Shown here one piece after another: positions 1 to 5,454 of a stretch of DNA of 6,803 nucleotides. How positions within the stretch are numbered: the stretch's first letter is position 1; each line of letters opens with the position of its first letter. The notes below the pieces were generated by a model. That model saw only the letters and a program-made list of their open reading frames with translations, made no database searches and was not told the origin of the DNA. A program made the position numbers and the translations under genes. This DNA is from Lachnospiraceae bacterium UBA3820 (lineage in GTDB: Bacteria > Bacillota > Clostridia > Lachnospirales > Lachnospiraceae): contig DFDU01000061.1 in the NCBI GenBank assembly GCA_002369325.1, forward strand, positions 1 to 6,803. Direction: 5' to 3'.

Positions 1-1
1 G

Positions 2-1240
2 TTGTATAAAATAAATCCTATAAATGCTTTAAGAATGACGGATGAATATAAACAGGATAAAAATAAGCTTAAAGCCAACAGAGGAAGGCTGATAGGAAAA
101 CTGTTTGGTGTTGAAGCGGGATATGCATACAAGAATATATTGCGTGATAAGAAAAGATTTCTTTTGCTTACAGTATCGCTTACCATATGGACGGTTCTTG
201 CAACTACTGTGCTTACAACTATATCTGCAGCGGATAAATCGATTTATGATATGACAGCACCTCCATGTGTTTATGATGGTCAAATTGATTCTTATGATTT
301 GTCGGAAGCAAAATATATGGCTGATGCGGTTGATTCTACCGGAGAAGTAAAAAGTACCTTTATGAAAGGTATAGCTATGATATCGATAAAGGAAAATGAT
401 TTTAAGACAAATTATACGTGTTACGGTTTTCCTGAGAAAGTATATAATGAATTTGCTGATATATCAGATGGATATGTGGATGACGAAAATAAACCCGGCG
501 TACTCATTTTTGAAAATAACGACAAAGATCCCGGTGATATATTGTGCGGTAACCTATATGTCAATGGTGAAATAAAGGATTTCAATGGATTTGCTGAAGT
601 ATTTACCCGGTATTCAAGCTTTTCTTTAAGCAGTTCGAGTTTCTCGCGTACGATTATATATAATATAGAAGATGAGAAAAAAATATTTAAAAATGTTAAA
701 CCTGATGTATGTTGGTATGAAATTATGGTTGAATTTAAAAATGAAAATAAACATCCTGAATTTGATAAACTTATAAATGATGGTGGTTATTATTTTTCGG
801 ATTATTTACTGGATTATAAATCCATGATGACGTCACTTAAGGTGGTTAAAACAGCAGTTGTAACATTTTTAATATTCATTTTTGTTTTATATATGATCAA
901 TACTGTAAATACCAATAGTTCTGAGATGCTTGTAAGAAAAACAGAGATAAATATACTTCGTACTATAGGTATGAGCAAAAAACAGGTTGATAAAATGCTT
1001 TATCTTGAAGGTATCATAATCAGCATAATTGCTGCAGTAATCGGAAATATTTTCGGATGCATAGCCGGAAACGGTATTATATATTTTATGTTGTTTTCGG
1101 GACAAGAAGAGGGAAAATTCGCTTTTTCACCGCATATAGATATTTTGGGTATGTTATTTATAATAATCATACTATTTTTAATAAATATTTTTGCAGTTTG
1201 GATAACTAAACCTGAGGAAGATGATATTATATTTGAATAA
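2..1240 (+). CDS. ABC transporter permease, FtsX/MacB family, C-terminal part (5' truncated by window edge)
   Basis: This is the C-terminal half of a large permease of the FtsX/MacB type, which works with an ATP-binding partner, often in peptide-antibiotic resistance, lipoprotein handling or envelope stress. The frame is open to the left edge, and the first visible residues (INPINALR) resemble the end of a first FtsX domain, so the TTG at position 2 is very unlikely to be the true start. Of the 412 visible residues, a hydrophobic helix lies at about 52-74, followed by a roughly 200-residue extracytoplasmic region. Three more helices lie at about 279-300, 335-363 and 380-400. The stretch around 311-332 (VRKTEINILRTIGMSKKQ) is typical of the FtsX cytoplasmic loop. 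The protein ends in an acidic tail. The ATPase partner and substrate are not visible, so the exact role is unknown. It is separated from the next gene by a terminator and appears functionally unrelated to the operon. Confidence 0.88.
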   Translation: MYKINPINALRMTDEYKQDKNKLKANRGRLIGKLFGVEAGYAYKNILRDKKRFLLLTVSLTIWTVLATTVLTTISAADKSIYDMTAPPCVYDGQIDSYDLSEAKYMADAVDSTGEVKSTFMKGIAMISIKENDFKTNYTCYGFPEKVYNEFADISDGYVDDENKPGVLIFENNDKDPGDILCGNLYVNGEIKDFNGFAEVFTRYSSFSLSSSSFSRTIIYNIEDEKKIFKNVKPDVCWYEIMVEFKNENKHPEFDKLINDGGYYFSDYLLDYKSMMTSLKVVKTAVVTFLIFIFVLYMINTVNTNSSEMLVRKTEINILRTIGMSKKQVDKMLYLEGIIISIIAAVIGNIFGCIAGNGIIYFMLFSGQEEGKFAFSPHIDILGMLFIIIILFLINIFAVWITKPEEDDIIFE

Positions 1241-1290
1241 GAATGATATGGGGACAGGCAAACCCGTCCCCATATCATTCTTTTATTTTG
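1239..1290 (+). terminator. Rho-independent terminator hairpin after the ABC permease gene
   Basis: Positions 1239-1255 (AAGAATGATATGGGGAC) are perfectly complementary to 1266-1282. After an A/C mismatch, two further G-C pairs (1257-1258 with 1263-1264) close a CAAA loop. The right arm runs into a T-rich tract (TTTTATTTTG, 1281-1290). The stem starts inside the stop codon of the permease gene. The lower stem is A/T-rich and nearly symmetric, so it could also work on the minus strand, although no opposing gene is visible. The GGGGAC/GTCCCC core resembles dispersed palindromes I recall from clostridial genomes, so a repeat element recruited as a terminator is possible. Confidence 0.85.
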
Positions 1291-1313
1291 TGTAATAACA
1301 TTGTAATATTTAC

Positions 1314-1342
1314 TTGATTTTTATTGTGAAAAAGAATAGAAT
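1314..1342 (+). promoter_or_regulatory. Candidate sigma-A promoter for the decarboxylase operon
   Basis: TTGATT at 1314-1319 and TAGAAT at 1337-1342 are separated by 17 bp and match the -35 and -10 consensus at four and five of six positions. Transcription would start near 1349, giving a leader of about 60 nt before the ATG at 1409. A second pair, TTGGCT at 1359 and TAAAAT at 1382 (also 17 bp apart), would start transcription almost on the ribosome binding site and is less likely. In such AT-rich DNA, matches of this quality arise by chance. Support comes from the position, between a terminator and the first gene of an operon. The rest of the 1241-1408 gap shows only a direct repeat of TGTAATA (1291-1297 and 1302-1308) and no recognisable riboswitch. 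Confidence 0.5.
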
Positions 1343-1408
1343 ATATACTCGGAAGAAATTGGCTTTATTATTTATAAGGTCTAAAATAATATAAACGGAG
1401 GACTAAAA

Positions 1409-2833
1409 ATGAGTAACAAACTTAGTATGTCAGCAGGTGACAGGATTAATGCCTTACTTGATGACTCAAGCTTTGTTGAAATCGGTGCATATGTTACAGC
1501 AAGAAGTACTGATTTTAACATGCAGGAAAAAGATTCTCCTAAAGACGGTGTTATTACCGGCTACGGAGTAATCAACGGAAAATTGGTTTATGTCTATAGT
1601 CAGGACGCAAGCGTTCTCGGAGGTGCTGTCGGTGAGATGCACGCTAAGAAGATTGCCAAGGTTTATGACATGGCTATGAAGGTTGGCGCACCTGTTATCG
1701 GGCTTATAGATTGTGCCGGTATAAGACTTCAGGAAGCAACTGATGCAATGACGGCATTTGGAAGACTTTATATGAAGCAGACTATGGCTTCGGGAGTCAT
1801 TCCTCAGATTACCGGTATATTCGGAACATGCGGAGGCGGAAGCGCACTTATTCCTGCGTTGTCAGACTTTACATTTATGACTTCCGATGGATCAAAGCTT
1901 TTTGTTAATAGTCCTAATGCATTGGATAATAATTATGAAGGTAAGCTTGATACAGCTACAGCAACATATCTTTCAAATAATACTGATATGATATCTGCCG
2001 TATATGAGGATGATGCAGCGGTTCTTTCCGAAATCAGAAATCTTATAGATATTCTTCCTTCAAATAACGCAGATGAAGAAATCGCTGAGTGTAATGACGA
2101 TCTTAACAGAACAATTGCTAATCTTGATTCATTCAAGGATGACGCAAGAGCCGTTATACAAAATATTGCCGATAACAATATTTTCTTTGAAGCAAACAAA
2201 GATTATGCAAAGGAAATGGTTGTCGGATTTATCAGACTTGACGGTCAGACAGTAGGTTGTGTTGCAAATCAGATTAAAGACGGTAATTCTAAGCTTACTG
2301 CGGAAGGTGCTTACCTGGCCGCTGATTTTGTAAGATTTTGCGATTCTTTCAATATACCTGTAATTACATTTGTTAATACTAACGGATTTGTAGCAACAGT
2401 TGATAACGAAAGACGTATAGCAGATGCAGCCGCTAAGCTTACTTATTCTTTTGCGGATGCAACCGTTCCTAAGGTTACGGTCGTTATGGGTGACGCTTTC
2501 GGAACTGCTTATACAGTTATGAATTCAAAGTCAATAGGAGCTGATATGGTTTATGCATGGCCAACGGCAAAAATCGGAACTATGGATCCTGAGATGGCTG
2601 TTAAGATTATGTATGATGCAGAGATTGCGGCTTCGGATGATAAGGTTGAAAAGATTGCCGAGCTTAAGAAAGAATATACAGAATTACAGTCAAGTGCAAT
2701 GGCAGCTGCAAAGCGTGGTTATATTGATGATATTATTGAGCCGGATGCAACAAGAAAGCGTGTTATAGCTGCACTTGATATGTTATTTACAAAAGAAGAT
2801 GTAAGACCGTTTAAAAAGCATGGAACAGTTTAA
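1409..2833 (+). CDS. Carboxyl transferase domain protein, divergent MmdA/PccB/12S-like subunit
   Basis: This 474-residue protein belongs to the acyl-CoA carboxyltransferase family, whose members move a carboxyl group between an acyl-CoA (methylmalonyl-, propionyl- or glutaconyl-CoA) and biotin. Two crotonase-like halves are visible. The first (about 45-160) contains DGVITGYG, SQDASVLGGAVGEMHAKKI and SGVIPQITGIFGTCGGG. The second (about 265-405) contains RFCDSFNIPVITFVNTNGF, ATVPKVTV and YAWPTAKIGTMDPE. The tail (RGYIDDIIEP, VRPFKKHG) closely matches MmdA-type proteins. It is about 35-40 residues shorter than usual at the N-terminus. The start is set by GGAGGA at 1397-1402, 6 nt before ATG. 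Several signature loops differ: the usual SGGAR is DCAGIR (101-106), the RHGAK segment is IADAAAK (337-343), and the region after the first oxyanion loop (168-198) lacks the usual Glu-Leu-Gly-Gly-Ala stretch. As first gene of the operon it occupies the mmdA position. Family membership is sure; the substrate is not. Confidence 0.9.
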   Translation: MSNKLSMSAGDRINALLDDSSFVEIGAYVTARSTDFNMQEKDSPKDGVITGYGVINGKLVYVYSQDASVLGGAVGEMHAKKIAKVYDMAMKVGAPVIGLIDCAGIRLQEATDAMTAFGRLYMKQTMASGVIPQITGIFGTCGGGSALIPALSDFTFMTSDGSKLFVNSPNALDNNYEGKLDTATATYLSNNTDMISAVYEDDAAVLSEIRNLIDILPSNNADEEIAECNDDLNRTIANLDSFKDDARAVIQNIADNNIFFEANKDYAKEMVVGFIRLDGQTVGCVANQIKDGNSKLTAEGAYLAADFVRFCDSFNIPVITFVNTNGFVATVDNERRIADAAAKLTYSFADATVPKVTVVMGDAFGTAYTVMNSKSIGADMVYAWPTAKIGTMDPEMAVKIMYDAEIAASDDKVEKIAELKKEYTELQSSAMAAAKRGYIDDIIEPDATRKRVIAALDMLFTKEDVRPFKKHGTV

Positions 2834-2852
2834 AAGAGAGGTTTGAAAAAAT

Positions 2853-3845
2853 ATGAAAATGAGAAAATTATTATTGTTATTTTCAATTTTAGCCGTAATG
2901 TTTTCTTTAACTGCATGCTCGGAAGAAAAAGAAAAGCCTTTTGATTATGATGAAACGGAAATTGTAATCACGGCTATGGACAGTTTCGAACAGTACAGAA
3001 AGGTAAGTGATGATTATAAAGATTATTATCTTGAAGCAGGTACTGAATTTGAGAAATCCGCAGTTAAGGGTATAGATCAGGCCGTTAATAATGATAAGGT
3101 CGGTGAATTTGAAAGCTTTAAGACACCGGTTGAGTATTATTATAACGGCGGTCCGGACGCATTGGCAAATATTGATTATACAATTGAAAATGCAGACGAT
3201 TATGTAATGGTTACGGTAATTAACCATGCACAAAACAGAGACGTAGAAGTAAAAGTTAAATTTGTTGAAAATCCTGATTTCTTCATTGACCTTGATCAAA
3301 AGAAGGCAAGTATAGATCCTGATGATTACAGAGCTAAGTTTGAAGAAATGGCAAGCTATTACGGTATGACAGCCGAGGAGCTTATGGATGTATACTTTTC
3401 GCAATTCGGAGTAAGCAGTCTTGATGAGTTTATTGAAATGGATGTTGTTAACAGCATGACCGAAAGACCTTTCAAGGCTGTTGAAATGGTTGTTTCGCCT
3501 GTTTACTCAAAGAAAGAGCTTATGGGACAGGCCGGTATGAATACCTTGATTGGTATGGGTACGGTATTTGTTGTTTTGATATTTATTTCATTTATAATAT
3601 CATTATTCAAATTCCTTCCTAAGCTGTTTGGCAAAAAGAATAAAGATAAGGATGAAGTTAAGGTCCTTTCGGCACCGATTCCTGCACCGATACCATCATT
3701 GGTGCCTGAAGCTTCCGGTGATATTTCCGGAGATGATGCACTTGTTGCTGTTATTACAGCTGCAATTCATGCATATGAAGCAGCAAACGGAAATACAGAC
3801 AGTAAAGATAAGTTAGTCGTTCGTTCAATAAAAAGAGTTAGATAA
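2853..3845 (+). CDS. OadG/MmdD-type subunit of Na+-translocating decarboxylase, large lipoprotein form
   Basis: This 330-residue protein is probably the small membrane/assembly subunit of the decarboxylase pump, which in known complexes links the carboxyltransferase to the beta subunit. A lipoprotein signal peptide is clear: basic MKMRK, a hydrophobic core at 6-18, and lipobox LTAC with the lipidated cysteine at 22. Residues 23-225 form an acidic, Tyr-rich extracytoplasmic domain I do not recognise. Residues 224-254 hold the OadG-like segment (MGQAGMNTLIGMGTVFVVL) as a single transmembrane helix, then a basic stretch, a Pro/Ala linker (about 274-285), and a C-terminal tail (295-330) ending in VVRSIKRVR, as in Firmicute OadG-like proteins. 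Classical OadG is only about 80 residues. It lies 19 bp after the carboxyltransferase gene, with AGAGAGG at 2835-2841 placed 11 nt before the ATG. The next in-frame ATG (2859) would be 17 nt away, so the first start is preferred. Confidence 0.85.
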   Translation: MKMRKLLLLFSILAVMFSLTACSEEKEKPFDYDETEIVITAMDSFEQYRKVSDDYKDYYLEAGTEFEKSAVKGIDQAVNNDKVGEFESFKTPVEYYYNGGPDALANIDYTIENADDYVMVTVINHAQNRDVEVKVKFVENPDFFIDLDQKKASIDPDDYRAKFEEMASYYGMTAEELMDVYFSQFGVSSLDEFIEMDVVNSMTERPFKAVEMVVSPVYSKKELMGQAGMNTLIGMGTVFVVLIFISFIISLFKFLPKLFGKKNKDKDEVKVLSAPIPAPIPSLVPEASGDISGDDALVAVITAAIHAYEAANGNTDSKDKLVVRSIKRVR

Positions 3846-3869
3846 TAAAACAATCAGGAGGAAATTAAA

Positions 3870-4241
3870 ATGAAAAATTATAGAATTACTGTAAATGGTA
3901 CAGCTTATGATGTAGCTGTTGAAGAAGTATCAGGAGGAAGCGCACCTGCAGCAGCGCCTGCACCTAAGGCAGCACCTGTAGCAGCACCTGCACCTGCACC
4001 AAAGGCTCAGGCAGGAGGAGCAGCAGGAAGCGTTGTAGTGGCAGCACCGATGCCTGGTAAGATTCTTAATATCAAGTCAAGTGTTGGAGCTTCAGTTAAG
4101 AAGGGTGATGTTATTCTTGTTCTTGAAGCTATGAAAATGGAAAATGAGGTTGTTGCACCTGAGGATGGAACTGTAGCAAGTATCAATGTTGCAGCCGGTG
4201 ATTCTGTTGAGGCCGGTGATACATTAGCAACCTTAAATTAA
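3870..4241 (+). CDS. Biotin carboxyl carrier protein (biotin/lipoyl attachment domain) of the decarboxylase complex
   Basis: This 123-residue protein carries the mobile biotin that shuttles CO2 from the carboxyltransferase to the membrane pump. A short N-terminal strand region (1-20, KNYRITVNGTAYDVAVEEV) is followed by a flexible Ala/Pro/Gly linker (about 22-53) and a full biotinyl domain (55-123). The biotinylation motif EAMKMEN is at 86-92, with Lys89 as the modified residue, and the opposing hairpin glycines and VAAGDSVEAGDTLATL are typical. It resembles the 1.3S subunit of Propionibacterium transcarboxylase and the gamma subunits MmdC/GcdC. A biotin protein ligase must act on it from elsewhere in the genome. 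AGGAGGA (3856-3862) lies 7 nt before the ATG, an excellent ribosome binding site fitting a subunit needed in quantity. The gap to the previous gene is 24 bp. Confidence 0.96.
   Translation: MKNYRITVNGTAYDVAVEEVSGGSAPAAAPAPKAAPVAAPAPAPKAQAGGAAGSVVVAAPMPGKILNIKSSVGASVKKGDVILVLEAMKMENEVVAPEDGTVASINVAAGDSVEAGDTLATLN
3942..4010 (+). repeat. Low-complexity GCACCT-type coding repeat (Ala/Pro linker of the biotin carrier)
   Basis: The DNA is built from imperfect copies of GCACCT and GCAGCACCT encoding residues 25-47 of the biotin carrier. This is the flexible arm that lets the biotinyl domain swing between active sites. The tandem structure makes the linker prone to length change by slippage, so its length may vary between strains. 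Confidence 0.75.
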
Positions 4242-4286
4242 TTTGCGATAAAGTTTCATTAATTAAAACAGGAGGTAACAGCTTAA

Positions 4287-5417
4287 ATGAGCAGTTTTAT
4301 GGATGTTCTTAAAAATCTGGCTGACCAGACAGGCTTTGCAAGTCTTACATGGAAGCATTATGTAATGATTTTATTTGCTTTCCTTTTTATGTATCTTGCA
4401 ATTGCCAAAGGTTTTGAGCCATTATTACTTGTTCCTATCTCATTTGGTATGTTCTTGGTAAATATGTTCCCGAGTATCATACAAGAGGGTGGACTTTTAC
4501 ATTATTTCTACAAATTAGATGAATGGAGTATATTACCTTCACTTATCTTTATGGGTGTGGGTGCCATGACCGACTTTGGACCGCTTATTGCGAATCCGGC
4601 AAGCTTCCTTTTGGGTGCTGCGGCTCAGTTTGGTATATACGCAGCATATTTCCTTGCCTTTATTATGGGCTTCGATGGAAAAGAAGCAGCCGCTATTTCG
4701 ATTATCGGTGGAGCCGACGGTCCTACATCAATCTTCCTTGCCGGTAAGCTTGGAATGGGTGGAACTCTTATGGGACCTATAGCTGTTGCGGCATATTCGT
4801 ATATGTCACTTGTTCCGGTTATTCAGCCGCCTATAATGAAGCTTCTTACAACAGAGAAGGAAAGAAAAATAAAAATGGCACAGCTTAGACCTGTAACTAA
4901 GTTAGAGAAGATTTTGTTCCCTATCATCGTTACACTTGTAGTTGTTCTTATACTTCCGACTACAGCACCTCTTGTAGGTATGCTCATGCTCGGTAACTTA
5001 TTCAGAGAGTGTGGAGTTGTTAAGCAGCTTACAGAGACTGCATCTAATGCCATGATGTATATAGTGGTTATTCTGCTTGGTACTTCTGTAGGTGCTTCAA
5101 CAAGTGCAGAAGCTTTCCTTAAGGTTAGTACACTTAAGATAGTTCTTCTTGGACTTATAGCTTTCGCGTTTGGTACTGCTGCAGGTGTATTATTTGGAAA
5201 GATTATGTGTCTTGTCACTAAAGGCAAGGTTAATCCGCTGATAGGTTCAGCAGGCGTTTCTGCAGTTCCTATGGCTGCCAGAGTTTCACAGAAGGTTGGA
5301 GCAGAGGCTGACCCTACTAACTTCCTTCTTATGAATGCTATGGGACCGAATGTTGCGGGTGTTATAGGTACGGCGGTTGCCGCAGGTACATTCCTTGCAA
5401 TTTTCGGAGTCCACTAG
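4287..5417 (+). CDS. oadB: Na+-translocating decarboxylase beta subunit (OadB/MmdB/GcdB family)
   Basis: This 376-residue membrane protein decarboxylates carboxybiotin and couples the reaction to Na+ export. It has about nine to eleven hydrophobic helices. The family hallmark GGADGPTSIFLAGKLG is at 141-156, GNLFRECGVVKQL at 236-248, NPLIGSAGVSAVPMAARVSQ at 316-335, and NFLLMNAMGPNVAGVIG at 345-361. By counting offsets against Klebsiella OadB as I recall it, Asp144, Tyr170, Asn316, Gly320, Ser325 and Arg332 match the functionally tested D203, Y229, N373, G377, S382 and R389, so the pump should be active. The length fits the shorter MmdB/GcdB forms rather than the roughly 430-residue enterobacterial OadB, so the subunit type does not tell which acid is decarboxylated. 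AGGAGGT (4270-4276) sits 10 nt before the ATG. It follows the biotin carrier gene by 45 bp, with no convincing terminator between. Confidence 0.97.
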   Translation: MSSFMDVLKNLADQTGFASLTWKHYVMILFAFLFMYLAIAKGFEPLLLVPISFGMFLVNMFPSIIQEGGLLHYFYKLDEWSILPSLIFMGVGAMTDFGPLIANPASFLLGAAAQFGIYAAYFLAFIMGFDGKEAAAISIIGGADGPTSIFLAGKLGMGGTLMGPIAVAAYSYMSLVPVIQPPIMKLLTTEKERKIKMAQLRPVTKLEKILFPIIVTLVVVLILPTTAPLVGMLMLGNLFRECGVVKQLTETASNAMMYIVVILLGTSVGASTSAEAFLKVSTLKIVLLGLIAFAFGTAAGVLFGKIMCLVTKGKVNPLIGSAGVSAVPMAARVSQKVGAEADPTNFLLMNAMGPNVAGVIGTAVAAGTFLAIFGVH

Positions 5418-5454
5418 AAGTAATATTTATAGAATATTAAACGGAGGTTAAGTT

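Noticed and set aside
2..4. TTG at the left edge as a genuine start codon of the permease
   Set aside because: No upstream sequence is available, and the first residues match the interior of FtsX-type permeases just after the first domain, so the gene continues to the left.
1261..1408. Possible riboswitch or small ORF in the leader of the carboxyltransferase operon
   Set aside because: The leader after the predicted start is only about 60 nt, with no conserved riboswitch core or stable hairpin beyond the terminator, and no ORF with a ribosome binding site.
2907..3404. Open frame of 165 codons on the minus strand inside the OadG-type gene
   Set aside because: It lies fully antisense to a gene with a clear lipobox, transmembrane helix and family motif. 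Its translation is a Ile/Cys/Phe-rich shadow with no domain, and I found no ribosome binding site supporting it.
4013..4038. Internal AGGAGG followed by an in-frame GTG in the biotin carrier gene, considered as a second start giving a linker-free carrier
   Set aside because: The AGGAGG comes from consecutive Gly codons in the linker, the GTG is 19 nt downstream, too far for normal initiation, and the upstream start has an excellent site.
4236..4264. Inverted repeat AATTAAT/ATTAATT around the stop codon of the biotin carrier gene, considered as an intercistronic terminator
   Set aside because: The stem is only 7 pairs, all A-T, with a 15-nt loop and no following T tract. It would be too weak to stop transcription and probably reflects base composition.
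4823..5227. Open frame of 134 codons on the minus strand inside oadB
   Set aside because: It is antisense to strongly conserved OadB motifs, and its composition is what the reverse complement of a hydrophobic membrane protein gives. No independent evidence for a gene.
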